The notes under the pieces: model-generated
Databases searched by the model: none
The model's input: the letters and a program-made list of their open reading frames with translations, nothing else
What the model was told of the DNA's origin: nothing
Assembly (NCBI RefSeq): GCF_000685035.1
Contig: NZ_BAYB01000022.1
Location: forward strand, 122,238 to 186,237
DNA: 64,000 nucleotides
Direction of reading: 5' to 3'
DNA from: Paraburkholderia ferrariae NBRC 106233
GTDB lineage: Bacteria > Pseudomonadota > Gammaproteobacteria > Burkholderiales > Burkholderiaceae
Shown: positions 1-8,966 of the stretch, piece after piece
Position numbering within the stretch: the first letter of the stretch is position 1
How the letters are laid out: each line of letters starts with the position of its first letter
Translations under genes and position numbers: made by a program

Positions 1-162
1 CCCGTCGCGCTCGAACCGCAACGCGAATATCCGGCGCTTTACGAGCGCTTCCACTGGCTGATCGAACACGGTGCCGAAGACGTGGACGTGCGCCCGCTGC
101 AGCTCGTGGCCGATGCGTTTCTGCTGGGCCGTTACGTCGAAGTGGAGCCGTTCGGACACTAA
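1..162 (+). CDS. C-terminal end of a probable Gfo/Idh/MocA aldose 1-dehydrogenase (partial)
   Basis: The window opens inside this gene, and only the last 53 codons are visible before a TAA stop. The stretch RPLQLVADAFLLGRYVEVE resembles, from memory, the extreme C-terminus of NAD(P)-dependent D-galactose/L-arabinose 1-dehydrogenases of the Gfo/Idh/MocA family. These oxidise the sugar to its lactone, the first step of the non-phosphorylative pathway. The context fits: sugar ABC transporters, a DgoR-like regulator and an aldonate dehydratase lie just downstream. It converges on the regulator gene, with 39 bp between their 3' ends. The catalytic and Rossmann domains are outside the window, so the family is inferred from a short tail only. 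Confidence 0.5.
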   Translation, partial: PVALEPQREYPALYERFHWLIEHGAEDVDVRPLQLVADAFLLGRYVEVEPFGH

Positions 163-201
163 CCGGCGCCGCCGCCGCACAGGCGGCGCCAAACCGCGAG
201 G

Positions 202-945
202 CTAGTCGCGCCTGGGCGCCTGAGGTTCGAGCGCCGCGCCGCCAAGGATCGAGTTGGCGTCGGCGCGTGCATTGTCGAGTTGCAGGACGCTGGCCTGGCG
301 AGCGGCCAGTGCGTCGCGATTTTCGATCGCCGTATAGATCGCCTTGTGCCGCGGCAGCGAGAGCGCGTGCGTATTCGGGTGGCGGCTCGTGAGCTTGATC
401 GATTCCGTGAGCGCGAGCGTGAGCATGTTGCCGATATAGGCGAGCATGTCGTTGTGCGTGGCCGCCATGATGGCGCGGTGAAACTCCAGGTCGGGCTCGA
501 GCAGTTCGGCAGCCGTCCGTGCGGCTTCCATGCGCGCGTAGGCCGCGCCGATGCGCGCGACGTCCGTGTCGCTCGCTGAGATGGCGGCGAGCGCGGCGGC
601 CGCGGGCTCGATGACCTGGCGCACGGTCATGAGCGACTGGAAGAATTCGCCTTCGGGAATGCTGTTGACGGTCCAGTAGAGCACGTCGGGGTCGAGCATG
701 TGCCAGTCTTCGCGCGCGCGCACCACGCTGCCCACGCGCGGCTTCGAGACCACGAGCCCCTTCGCCACCAGCACGCGCGTGGCTTCGCGCAGCACCGGGC
801 GGCTCACGCCATAGGCCTCGCACAGCGTGGGTTCGGGCGGCAGGCGCTGGCCGGGCTGAAACCGCCCGCCGACGATTTGCATGCCCAGTTCCTGCACGAT
901 GCGCCCGTGCATGCTTTTGCGATTCTGCAGGTTGCGGTAATCCAT
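202..945 (-). CDS. GntR/FadR-subfamily (FCD) transcriptional regulator, DgoR-like
   Basis: Cytoplasmic DNA-binding regulator of 247 residues, the usual FadR-subfamily length. A winged helix-turn-helix occupies about residues 13-80 (GQRLPPEPTLCEAYGVSRP then VLREATRVL). An FCD ligand domain with Asp and His metal-ligand candidates (LEFHRAI, then HKAIYTAI) fills the rest. The segment after the wing (WHMLDPDVLYW) is typical of DgoR-like repressors that respond to aldonates or their 2-keto-3-deoxy products. It is the last gene of the leftward sugar ABC operon, 46 bp after the ATPase, so it is probably autoregulated with the transporter. The effector could be galactonate, arabonate or a related acid; the sequence does not decide. 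Confidence 0.85.
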   Translation of the reverse strand: MDYRNLQNRKSMHGRIVQELGMQIVGGRFQPGQRLPPEPTLCEAYGVSRPVLREATRVLVAKGLVVSKPRVGSVVRAREDWHMLDPDVLYWTVNSIPEGEFFQSLMTVRQVIEPAAAALAAISASDTDVARIGAAYARMEAARTAAELLEPDLEFHRAIMAATHNDMLAYIGNMLTLALTESIKLTSRHPNTHALSLPRHKAIYTAIENRDALAARQASVLQLDNARADANSILGGAALEPQAPRRD

Positions 946-991
946 GGTTCCCCGGCGGGAGCGCCCCGGCAGGCGCGTCCCTCTCTTCTCG

Positions 992-1870
992 TCAATGCGC
1001 GTTCGTGGAGCGCATCGCGCGGTATTCCCGCCGCACGATATCCATCAGCTCCGGCACCGAAGTCTGCGCGCTGCGCTGCTCGAAGGTCACACGGCCGCGC
1101 TGCATGAGCATGATACGGTCGGCAATGTCGAGCGTCTGCGCGTAGTTGTGCATGATCATGATAATGGATAGACCGCCTTTCTCCTTCAAACGCAGAACGA
1201 GGTCGATGATCAGTCCGGCTTCGCGCGCGCCCATGGCCGCGAGCGGTTCGTCCAGCAGCAGGATTTTCGCATTCGAATGCACCGCGCGCGCCACGGCGAT
1301 AGCCTGGCGCTGGCCGCCCGAAAGCCGCTCCACGGGCAGATCGACCGAAGGCACATGCACGCCGATATCGTCGAGACACTGCGCCGCGCGCTCGCGCATC
1401 TGCCGGTGATCGAGCAGACGGAACGGGCCGCGCCGCACGATCTCGCGGTTCAGGAACATGTTGTGATAGATGCTGAGCGAGTTCGCGAGCGCAAGATCCT
1501 GATAAACGCATTCGATACCGAGGGCACGCGCGTGATCGACGGATCGTAACAGCGTTTCCTGGCCGTCCACGTAGAGGGTGCCTTCGGTTTGCTGGTGGAA
1601 CCCGGTGAGGATCTTGACGAGCGTGGACTTGCCCGCGCCGTTGTCGCCGAGGATGCCGAGAATCTCGCCCTGGCCGAGCGTGAACGAGACGCCGTCGAGC
1701 GCCGTCACCGCGCCGAAGCGCTTGACGAGCTTGTCGCCGCGCAGGGCGAGCGGCGCATCGGCGGCAGGCGCGGCATGGGCAGCGCCCGCCGCCGGGGACG
1801 AGGGGGACGAGGAGGACGAGGGGGGCGAAGAAGCGGTCCCGGCGTCCGCGTGCGGTTGCGGCTCGTTCAT
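992..1870 (-). CDS. Sugar ABC transporter ATP-binding protein (single nucleotide-binding domain)
   Basis: Cytoplasmic ATPase that powers the permease encoded immediately upstream. After a Pro/Ser/Ala-rich, probably disordered N-terminal stretch of about 45 residues comes one ABC domain: Walker A GDNGAGKSTLVK, signature LSGGQRQAIAVARA, Walker B ILLLDEP. At 292 residues it has one nucleotide-binding domain, unlike the two-domain RbsA/XylG type, and so resembles FrcA-type proteins. Its ATG overlaps the permease stop by 4 bp, indicating translational coupling. The low-complexity leader is unusual, but the reading frame runs through it and no better internal start is evident. Confidence 0.9.
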   Translation of the reverse strand: MNEPQPHADAGTASSPPSSSSSPSSPAAGAAHAAPAADAPLALRGDKLVKRFGAVTALDGVSFTLGQGEILGILGDNGAGKSTLVKILTGFHQQTEGTLYVDGQETLLRSVDHARALGIECVYQDLALANSLSIYHNMFLNREIVRRGPFRLLDHRQMRERAAQCLDDIGVHVPSVDLPVERLSGGQRQAIAVARAVHSNAKILLLDEPLAAMGAREAGLIIDLVLRLKEKGGLSIIMIMHNYAQTLDIADRIMLMQRGRVTFEQRSAQTSVPELMDIVRREYRAMRSTNAH

Positions 1871-2892
1871 CGCCGTCCTCCTTTGCGCCGTATGCGGCCG
1901 ACGTGGATATTGAAGATCATCGCGGCCAGAATCGCGGCGCCGAGGATGATGTTGAACGTGAACGCGTTGATACCGATGAGCGTGAAGCCGTCGTTGAGAA
2001 TGCCGAGCACGGCCGCGCCGATCAGGCCGCCCACGATCGTGCCCGAGCCGCCCGTGAGCGGCGTGCCGCCGATCACGGCGGCGGCGACGGCGAGGAACAT
2101 GATCTGGTTGCCGCCCGCCTGCGGGTCGATCGAGGTAATGCGAAAGCCTTCGAGGATGCCCGTGAGGCCCGCGAGCACGGCGGCGAGAACGAAGTTGCCG
2201 AGCCGCAGCCGGTTCACCTGGATGCCCGCTTCGCTCGCGCCCAGCGGATTCGCGCCTGCCGCCTGGGTGTGCAGCCCCCAGCGCGTATGGCGCAACAGCA
2301 CGTGCATGACGAACGCGAGCCCCGCGGTCCAGAGAATCTCGCTATAGCCCCACGCGCCCATGACGTTCGCGAACGCGGGCGAGCCCGGCGTTTCGACCGG
2401 CGTGCCGCGCGAGACCGTGAGTGTAATGCCGTTGATGAGGAAGAGCGTGCCGAGCGTGGTCACGAACGAAGGCAGCCGCAGCCACACCGTGACCGCGCCG
2501 TTCACGAAGCCGATCAACGCCGCCGCCACGAGCCCGGCGACCACGGCGAGCCACATGGGCGCCCCGGCGTCGTTGGCGAACACCATCATGAACGGCGCGA
2601 AGGCGAACACCATGCCGGCCGAGAGATCGATGTCGCCGCCGATCATCAGCATGATTTCGCCGAACGCGATGATGGCGACCGGCGCGACGAATTGCGAGAG
2701 ATTGACGAGACTGGCGTTCGTCAGCAGAAAGTCGTGGTTGGCGAACTCGAAGTAGGCGGCCAGCAGTACCGCCACGAGGAGGATGCGCAGCTCCGCGGAC
2801 CACGCGGCAAGGAGTGTCCCGCGCGCCCGGGGGGGGCGCGCGGGACCGTCGTTTCTCGCCGCGTTGCGGGATTCGTTCACCGTACCCATCAC
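1867..2892 (-). CDS. Sugar ABC transporter permease (RbsC/FrcB family)
   Basis: Inner-membrane channel subunit of 341 residues with many hydrophobic helices. It carries the family hallmark GGDIDLSAGMVFAFAPF, the counterpart of GGIDLSVG in ribose and fructose permeases. A second typical motif near the C-terminus is GGTPLTGGSGTIVGGLIGA. It overlaps by 4 bp both the binding-protein gene before it and the ATPase gene after it, a tightly coupled operon. The N-terminal 40 residues are polar and rich in Arg and Pro, as in many Burkholderia homologues. The sugar specificity cannot be read from the permease. Confidence 0.9.
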   Translation of the reverse strand: MMGTVNESRNAARNDGPARPPRARGTLLAAWSAELRILLVAVLLAAYFEFANHDFLLTNASLVNLSQFVAPVAIIAFGEIMLMIGGDIDLSAGMVFAFAPFMMVFANDAGAPMWLAVVAGLVAAALIGFVNGAVTVWLRLPSFVTTLGTLFLINGITLTVSRGTPVETPGSPAFANVMGAWGYSEILWTAGLAFVMHVLLRHTRWGLHTQAAGANPLGASEAGIQVNRLRLGNFVLAAVLAGLTGILEGFRITSIDPQAGGNQIMFLAVAAAVIGGTPLTGGSGTIVGGLIGAAVLGILNDGFTLIGINAFTFNIILGAAILAAMIFNIHVGRIRRKGGRR

Positions 2893-3989
2893 GACTTGAT
2901 CGCGCCGCTCATCGGGACGATTTGCGGCTTGCTGCTCTTGCCTTCATAGCGCGTCGAGGTGTTCAGGTACGGATCGACCGTGCCCTTCGTGACGAACTTG
3001 AGGCCGGAGTTGATGTCCGCGGGTCCGGCAAGGCCGCCGGAAGCAAGGAACACGAACGCCTCCATCACAGTATAGAAGCCCTGTACGTAAGGCTGCTGGT
3101 CGATCGTGAAGTCGAGGAAGCCTTCGTGGATGAGCTGCACCGTGGTGGGCAACAGGTCGAAGCCGCCGCCGTGCACGCCCTTCGAAGGCAGGTTCGACTC
3201 CTTCATGACCTGCGCGACGCCCTGCGTACTGCCCGCATCGACCGCGAACATGCCTTTGAGGTCCTGGTGTCCCAGATAGAAGGATTTGATCTTCGAAAGC
3301 TCCTCGTTGACCGTGGCGCCCGTGGCGACGCTCTGGACCTCGATGTTCTTGCCCGACTTCTTGATCGCGTCGCTCGCGCCGTCGAGCCGCGGCTGGATGT
3401 TGAGCTGCCCCGGCGTCGCGATGAAGAGCGCCACGAGCCCGCTGTCGATCAGCGAGGCAATGCGCTCGCCCATCTGGTAGCCCGAGAGATAGAGGTCCTG
3501 ACCGATGTACGCAAGGCGCGGATTCGGCTTGCCGCGCGGCGCATCGGCGTTGTACGCGAACACGGGGATGCCTGCGTCGAGCGCCGCCTGGATCGGCTTG
3601 TCGAAGGCCGTGGGATCGACGATCGGCACGGCGATTGCGTCGGCCTTTGCGGCAATGGCGGCGTTCACGGCGCGTACCATTTCGCCCGCGTCCGAGTTGG
3701 CCGACCCCGTCCACTGATAGTCCATGCCGAACATCGAGCATGCGTCCTGAATGCCGTATTGCGTGGGCACGAAGAAGGGGTTTGTCGTGACGTGATTGAC
3801 GAACACGATCTTCCACCGCTTGTGCCCGGGAAAGGCCGCTTCGGCCGCCTGGGCGGTCGAAATCAGGCCGCCCGTGCCGCCGCCCAGCGCGCCCAGCAGC
3901 GACAGCGCCGCGCCGAGTCCCGCACCTTGCAGCAGGCCGCGCCGGCCTGAATGGATCTGGTCTTGCTCTGCTTCCCGTTCCTGCGCCAT
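2889..3989 (-). CDS. Periplasmic sugar-binding protein of ABC transporter, Tat-exported
   Basis: Periplasmic binding protein of the Peripla_BP_4 (ribose/galactose) type, 366 residues. The N-terminus carries a twin-arginine signal (SGRRGLLQGAG), a hydrophobic stretch and a cleavage region near AQAAEA. Tat export is less common for sugar-binding proteins than Sec. The mature part has two alpha/beta lobes, with IVFVNHVTTNPFFVPTQYG at the start and DAIAVPIVDPTAFDKPIQAAL forming the first-lobe substrate region. It is the first gene of the leftward operon and overlaps the permease start by 4 bp. The ligand is unknown; the surrounding genes favour an aldose such as arabinose, galactose or fucose. 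Confidence 0.88.
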   Translation of the reverse strand: MAQEREAEQDQIHSGRRGLLQGAGLGAALSLLGALGGGTGGLISTAQAAEAAFPGHKRWKIVFVNHVTTNPFFVPTQYGIQDACSMFGMDYQWTGSANSDAGEMVRAVNAAIAAKADAIAVPIVDPTAFDKPIQAALDAGIPVFAYNADAPRGKPNPRLAYIGQDLYLSGYQMGERIASLIDSGLVALFIATPGQLNIQPRLDGASDAIKKSGKNIEVQSVATGATVNEELSKIKSFYLGHQDLKGMFAVDAGSTQGVAQVMKESNLPSKGVHGGGFDLLPTTVQLIHEGFLDFTIDQQPYVQGFYTVMEAFVFLASGGLAGPADINSGLKFVTKGTVDPYLNTSTRYEGKSSKPQIVPMSGAIKS

Positions 3990-4189
3990 GTCTTCCTCCG
4001 GTTATTTTCGTGGGTGAGTGCAGCGTGGTTCATGCACGTTCACGACGGCACCGGGCGGCGCGGCAGCGTCCCTGCGGACGTTGCGATGAATGAAGCGTAA
4101 GAACCGTGCCGGACGGTACGTCGAAGATGGTAGTGCAGCGTTTTGTTGGGGCCTAATCCATGTATACCCGTAATTAAGTCCGACTATTC
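3990..4189 (-). promoter_or_regulatory. Presumed promoter region of the leftward sugar ABC operon
   Basis: This 200 bp gap separates the end of yjfF from the binding-protein start and must hold the leftward operon's promoter unless it is read through. The stretch at about 4152-4180 is distinctly AT-richer than its surroundings and contains the palindrome GTATAC. No convincing -35/-10 pair or terminator could be assigned by eye. Confidence 0.35.
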
Positions 4190-5326
4190 TCAGGCGCGCG
4201 GCGGCGCCGACGCGAGCTTGGCCTGATCGAGCGGCACCGCGTCGGGTGCACGCTCGCGCTTTGCCATGGGCGCGCCCCGGCCCGTGCCGGAGGACTTGCG
4301 CCGCGCCGCGTGGCGTTCCGTGGCGCGCTGCAGCAGGCAGAACGCGCAGAGCAGGGCGCCGATCACGATGCGCGTCCACCATGAACTGAGCGTGCCGTCG
4401 AAGGTGATGAGCGTCTGGATGGTGCCGAGGATGCCCACGCCGAACACCGAGCCGATCACGTAACCCACGCCGCCCGTGAGCAGCGTGCCGCCGATCACGG
4501 TGGCGGCTATGGCGTCGAGCTCCATGCCCTGCGCCTGGAGCCCGTAGCCCGAGAGCACGTAGAGCGTAAACACCACGCCGCCGAGCGCGGAGCAAAACCC
4601 CGAGAGCGCGTACACGCCGATTCTCGTGCGCGCGACGGGCAACCCCATCAGGAGTGCCGAGCGTTCGTTGCCGCCGAGCGCGTAGACGTTGCGGCCGAAA
4701 CGCGTGAAGTGCGCAACCACGATCGCCACCGCGAGCGTGGCGAGCGCAATGAGCGCGCCCGTGGTGAGCGAGCCGCTGCCGATGGGAATGCTGAAGCCGG
4801 CGAGCGTGTGGAAGCTCGGATCGTTGATCGGGATGGACTGGGTGGTGATGAGAAAGCAGGTGCCGCGTGCGAGGAACATGCCCGCGAGCGTGATGATGAA
4901 CGGCTGCAGGCGGAAGTAGTGGATCAGCGCGCCCATGGCTGCGCCATAGAGCGTGCCGCATGCGAGCACGGCTGGCAGGATCAGGACGAGCGGCCAGTGC
5001 CAGCGCTCCGCCATGACCGCGCACAGGATGGTGGCGAGCGCGACCACGGCGCCCACCGAAAGATCGATGCCGCCGGAGATGATCACAAACGTCATGCCGA
5101 TGGCGACGATCAGCAGGAACGCGTTATCCACCAGCAGTCCGAACAACACCTGCAGCGAAAAGAAACCGGTGTACATCACCGAGCCGAAGCCGAACAGCGC
5201 CACGAACAGCAGCACCGTGACGGCGATGGGCAGCACGCGCGGATCGACGAAGCGCGCGAACAGGGCGCTTGCGCGACGGCACGCGGCAAGCGGCGTGGAG
5301 AGCAGGGCGGGGCGGTTCGTGCGCAC
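4190..5326 (-). CDS. yjfF: Galactofuranose-type ABC transporter permease, YjfF-like
   Basis: Second inner-membrane permease of the YtfQRT-YjfF-type sugar importer, 378 residues from the chosen GTG. The hallmark GGIDLSVGAVVALATILCA lies in the N-terminal half, and GGTLLTGGVGYVIGSVFGVG near the C-terminus. An open frame extends upstream to 5413, but that part would overlap the preceding gene and reads as arginine/proline-rich noise. GTG at 5324-5326 has an AGGACAAGGAAACC leader and leaves a 28 bp gap, so it is preferred. The C-terminal tail after the last helix is polar and longer than in E. coli YjfF. Confidence 0.85.
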   Translation of the reverse strand: MRTNRPALLSTPLAACRRASALFARFVDPRVLPIAVTVLLFVALFGFGSVMYTGFFSLQVLFGLLVDNAFLLIVAIGMTFVIISGGIDLSVGAVVALATILCAVMAERWHWPLVLILPAVLACGTLYGAAMGALIHYFRLQPFIITLAGMFLARGTCFLITTQSIPINDPSFHTLAGFSIPIGSGSLTTGALIALATLAVAIVVAHFTRFGRNVYALGGNERSALLMGLPVARTRIGVYALSGFCSALGGVVFTLYVLSGYGLQAQGMELDAIAATVIGGTLLTGGVGYVIGSVFGVGILGTIQTLITFDGTLSSWWTRIVIGALLCAFCLLQRATERHAARRKSSGTGRGAPMAKRERAPDAVPLDQAKLASAPPRA

Positions 5327-5354
5327 GGTTTCCTTGTCCTGTCCGCTTGTTTTC

Positions 5355-6395
5355 CTAATAGTTGGGCGCGCCGGCCCGGCGCCCGCCGGCCGCGCGCCGC
5401 AACTGCCGGGCAACGAGCGAGCGCGCCGAGGGCGACTGGATCACGCTCACGAATAGCACCACCACGGCCTTGACGACGAGCGTGGCCTCGGGCGGAACGC
5501 CAATCGAATAGGTGGTGTAGGTGAGCGTCTGGATGATGAGCGCGCCCAGCACGGTGCCCGCAAGACTGAAGCGCCCGCCCGCGAGCGATGTGCCGCCCAG
5601 CGTGACGGCGAGAATCGCGTCGAGTTCGAGCAGGAGGCCCGCGTTGTTGCCGTCCGCGCTGCGCACGTTCGAGCTGATGAGGATGCCCGCGATGGCGGCG
5701 GTGACGCCGCAGAACGCATAGCTGCCGAACACCACCGCCTGCGAAGAAAGCCCCGCGAGGCGCGCGGCCACCGGGTTCACGCCGATGGAGCGGATGAAGA
5801 GGCCCAGCGCCGTGCGGTTGACGATCAGCGCGGTGGCGATCGTCACCGCGAGCGCGATCCACACGTCGCAGGGCACGCGTGCGAAGTAGCCCCCGCCCGC
5901 CATCAGATAGCCCGGCGCGCCGATCGGAATGATCTGGCCGCCCGTGAGCAACTGGGCGACCCCGCGCCCCGCCACCATCAGAATCAGCGTGGCGATGATG
6001 GGCTGCATGCCGACGAAGGCGACGAGGAGGCCGTTCCACATGCCCGCGAGCAGCCCGACCGCAAGCGCCGCACAGAAGGCTTCCGCTACGCGCGAGGGAT
6101 CGCCTTCGAGTACGATCGCGGCGGCGGCCCCGGCGATGGCGACTACGGCGCCCACCGAAATGTCGATGCCGCGCGTGGCGATCACGAGCGTCATGCCGAG
6201 CGACACCACCACGAGCGGTGCGGCGTTCATGAGGATGTCGATGGGTGCGCCGAACAGGTGGCCCGAAAGCAGCGTGATCGAGAGGAAGTTGGCGCGATGC
6301 GCGACGTCGACGGCAAAGAGGCATACGAGCGTCACCGCCGGCCACACGAGCGGGTGTTTCATCGACTCGACGAAGAGCGTGGCGAGCCGGTTCAT
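5355..6395 (-). CDS. ytfT: Galactofuranose-type ABC transporter permease, YtfT-like
   Basis: Inner-membrane permease of 346 residues that should form the channel with the YjfF-like subunit. ATRGIDISVGAVVAIAGAA is the family signature, and GGTSLAGGRFSLAGTVLGAL the C-terminal one. The start ATG at 6393-6395 overlaps the ATPase stop by 4 bp (ATGA). The frame stays open to 6800, but the upstream part lies in an alternative frame of the ATPase and is not coding. The expected order ytfQ-ytfR-ytfT-yjfF is preserved. Confidence 0.88.
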   Translation of the reverse strand: MNRLATLFVESMKHPLVWPAVTLVCLFAVDVAHRANFLSITLLSGHLFGAPIDILMNAAPLVVVSLGMTLVIATRGIDISVGAVVAIAGAAAAIVLEGDPSRVAEAFCAALAVGLLAGMWNGLLVAFVGMQPIIATLILMVAGRGVAQLLTGGQIIPIGAPGYLMAGGGYFARVPCDVWIALAVTIATALIVNRTALGLFIRSIGVNPVAARLAGLSSQAVVFGSYAFCGVTAAIAGILISSNVRSADGNNAGLLLELDAILAVTLGGTSLAGGRFSLAGTVLGALIIQTLTYTTYSIGVPPEATLVVKAVVVLFVSVIQSPSARSLVARQLRRAAGGRRAGAPNY

Positions 6396-7936
6396 CGGCG
6401 GCCTCCTGCGATCAGGTCGTACACCTCGTCTTCCGAATGCCCGTGGCCGTTCAGTTCGGCCACCTTGCGGCGGTCGCGCAGCACGGCGATGCGGTCGCTC
6501 ACGCGCACCACCTCGCTGATCTCCGAGGAAATGAAGAGGATGCCCAGGCCCTTCGCGCACAGCGCGCGAACGCGGTCCATGATCTCGAACTTGGCGGCTA
6601 CGTCGATGCCGCGCGTGGGTTCGTCGAGAATCAGCAGCTTCGGTTCGGTGGCGAGCCAGCGCGCGAGCAGCACTTTCTGCTGGTTGCCGCCGGAAAGCAG
6701 GCCGATGGGTTGCTCGGCATCGCGGGCCTTGATGCCGAGCTGTGCGATGTATTCGTTCGCCAGCTCGCGCTGGCGCGCGCGCCCGATCATGCGCCACCAC
6801 CCCCGACGCGCCTGCAGCGCAAGCACGATGTTTTCGCGAATCGAGAGGTCCGCGACGATGCCTTCTTTCTTGCGGTCCTCGGGGCAGTAGGCCATGCCGT
6901 GGCGTACCGCGTCGCGCGGCGAGGCGAGCTTCACGCTCTTGCCGCCTATCGAGATCGCACCTGCATCCACGCGCTCGGCGCCGAACAACAGGCGCGCCGT
7001 TTCGGTGCGCCCCGAGCCCAGCAGCCCCGCGAGTCCCAGTATCCGGCCCGGCTGCACGTCGAGGTCGAGCGGATTGAGCACGCCGCGCCGTGCCACGCCG
7101 TGCGCGCTCAGCCAGGGCGCGGAAGGTGCCGGGGCGGCTTCGGTTGCTGCGGCCGCTTCGGCTTCGCCTTCGCCTGACTCGGCGGAAGGCTCCAGCCGCT
7201 CGTGCGCCAGTTGCTGGCCCACCATCTTCGCCACGAGCGTTTGCACGGGCAGGTCGGCCGCCAGGTATTCGCCTTCGCGTTCGCCGTTGCGCATCACGGT
7301 GATGCGGTCGGAAATCGCATAGGTCTGCTCGAGAAAGTGCGTGACGAACAGGATCGCGATGCCCGACGCCTTGAGCTTGCGCAGCACGTCGAAGAGCCGC
7401 GCGACTTCGCTGTCGTCGAGGCTCGAAGTCGGTTCGTCGAGAATCAGGATGCGCGCGTCCACCGAAACCGCGCGCGCAATCGCCACCATCTGCTGGATGG
7501 CGATGGGGTAGGTGTCGAGCGACTGCGTGACGTCGAGCGCGAGGTTCAGTTCGGCCAGCGCGGCCTGCGCGCGCCGGTGGATCGTTTTCCAGTCGATCAG
7601 GCCGCGCTTGCGCGGCTGGCGGCCCGCGAAAATGTTTTCCGCCACCGAGAGGTTCGGGCAGAGGTTGACTTCCTGGTAGAGCGTCTGGATGCCGGCGGCC
7701 TCGGCTTCCTGCGGCGTGGAGAACTGCACGGGTGCGCCGGCGAGGCGAATGTCGCCCGCGTCGGGACGGTGCACGCCGGTGAGCACGTTGATGAGCGTCG
7801 ATTTGCCCGCGCCGTTTTGACCCATCAAGGTATGAACCTCGCCGGGAAAGAGGCGGAAATCGACGTTCTGCAGCGCGCGCACGCCAGGAAACGTGCGCGA
7901 GAGGCCATGGGTTTCGAGCAGGGGAGTCGTGCTCAT
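6392..7936 (-). CDS. ytfR: Sugar ABC transporter ATP-binding protein with two ABC domains, YtfR-like
   Basis: Cytoplasmic ATPase of 514 residues with tandem nucleotide-binding domains. The first has Walker A GQNGAGKSTLINVLTG and Walker B ILILDEPTSSLDD. The second has the degenerate Walker A GLLGSGRTETARLLFG and the signature LLSGGNQQKVLLARWL with LLILDEPTRGID, as is normal for the RbsA/YtfR class. The interdomain linker holds an unusual Glu/Ala-rich insert (ESGEGEAEAAAATEAAPAPS). It sits 64 bp after the binding-protein gene and overlaps the YtfT-like gene by 4 bp. Confidence 0.9.
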   Translation of the reverse strand: MSTTPLLETHGLSRTFPGVRALQNVDFRLFPGEVHTLMGQNGAGKSTLINVLTGVHRPDAGDIRLAGAPVQFSTPQEAEAAGIQTLYQEVNLCPNLSVAENIFAGRQPRKRGLIDWKTIHRRAQAALAELNLALDVTQSLDTYPIAIQQMVAIARAVSVDARILILDEPTSSLDDSEVARLFDVLRKLKASGIAILFVTHFLEQTYAISDRITVMRNGEREGEYLAADLPVQTLVAKMVGQQLAHERLEPSAESGEGEAEAAAATEAAPAPSAPWLSAHGVARRGVLNPLDLDVQPGRILGLAGLLGSGRTETARLLFGAERVDAGAISIGGKSVKLASPRDAVRHGMAYCPEDRKKEGIVADLSIRENIVLALQARRGWWRMIGRARQRELANEYIAQLGIKARDAEQPIGLLSGGNQQKVLLARWLATEPKLLILDEPTRGIDVAAKFEIMDRVRALCAKGLGILFISSEISEVVRVSDRIAVLRDRRKVAELNGHGHSEDEVYDLIAGGRR

Positions 7937-8000
7937 AGCGAAAAGAGAGTGGGCGCGGTGCGTACGGAATGCAAGGTGCGCACCGCGCCGCTGCCGGCGT

Positions 8001-8966
8001 TCAGTACTTGCGCGTGGGCAGCACCTGCGCCGCCACGTTCATCGGGAACACCGTCTCGTTCGTGACGATGCGCTTGGGCAATTCCTTGCCCGCCACCACG
8101 TCCTTCACGGCCTGCATGAGCTGCGGTCCGAGCAGGGGGCTGCACTCGACATCCACGTTCATCTTGCCCGCGATCATCGCTTCGAAGCCGCCCTTGGTCG
8201 CGTCGAACGACACCACGCTGACGTCCTTGCCCGGCTTCATGCCGGCTTCTTCCATGGCCTGGATCGCGCCGAGCGCCATGTCGTCGTTATGCGCGTACAC
8301 CACGTTGATCTTGTTGCCGTAAGTCTTGGCAAAGGCCTCCATCACCTGCTTGCCGCCCGCCAGCGTGAAGTCGCCGCTCTGCGAGGCGATGATCTTGAAC
8401 TTCGGATCGTTCTTGATGATCTCCATCAGGCCCGCATGGCGGTCGTTCGCGGGCGCGGAGCCCACGGTGCCCTGCAGTTCGACGATATTGACGGGACCGG
8501 GGTTGTTCTTGTAGTGCTCTTCGAGCCACCTGCCCGCGCGCCGGCCTTCTTCCATGAAGTCCGAGCCGATCATCGTCACATAAAGTGAGGTGTCCTTCAC
8601 GTCGATGTTGCGGTCGGTGAGGATCACGGGAATCTTCGCGCGCTTTGCTTCCTCCAGCACCGGCTCCCAGCCGGATTCCACCACCGGCGAGAACGCAATC
8701 ACGTCCACTCGCTGCGCGATGTACGAGCGGATCGCCTTGATCTGGTTTTCCTGCTTCTGCTGGGCGTCCGAGAACTTCAGGTTGATGCCGGCGTCCTTCG
8801 CGGCCTGCTTGATGGACACCGTATTGGCGGTGCGCCACGCGCTTTCCGCGCCGACCTGGGCAAAGCCCAGCGTGATCTGCTTGTCCTGAGCGTGTCCGGG
8901 GGCCGCCGCGAGTGCGAAGGCGGCCGACATGAGCGCGCCCGCGATCATGCGAGTTGCCAGTTTCAT
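8001..8966 (-). CDS. ytfQ: Periplasmic binding protein, YtfQ-like (galactofuranose-type)
   Basis: Sec-exported periplasmic sugar-binding protein of 321 residues. A signal peptide (MKLATRMIAGALMSAAFALA, cut after GHA) is followed by QITLGFAQVGAESAWRTANT, which matches the YtfQ family start closely. The motifs RVDVIAFSPVVESGWEPVL and PVILTDRNIDVKDTSLYVT are also family-typical. In E. coli, YtfQ binds furanose forms of galactose and related sugars. Here the neighbouring arabonate-type dehydratase makes L-arabinose or galactose likely ligands. First gene of a four-gene leftward operon. Confidence 0.92.
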   Translation of the reverse strand: MKLATRMIAGALMSAAFALAAAPGHAQDKQITLGFAQVGAESAWRTANTVSIKQAAKDAGINLKFSDAQQKQENQIKAIRSYIAQRVDVIAFSPVVESGWEPVLEEAKRAKIPVILTDRNIDVKDTSLYVTMIGSDFMEEGRRAGRWLEEHYKNNPGPVNIVELQGTVGSAPANDRHAGLMEIIKNDPKFKIIASQSGDFTLAGGKQVMEAFAKTYGNKINVVYAHNDDMALGAIQAMEEAGMKPGKDVSVVSFDATKGGFEAMIAGKMNVDVECSPLLGPQLMQAVKDVVAGKELPKRIVTNETVFPMNVAAQVLPTRKY

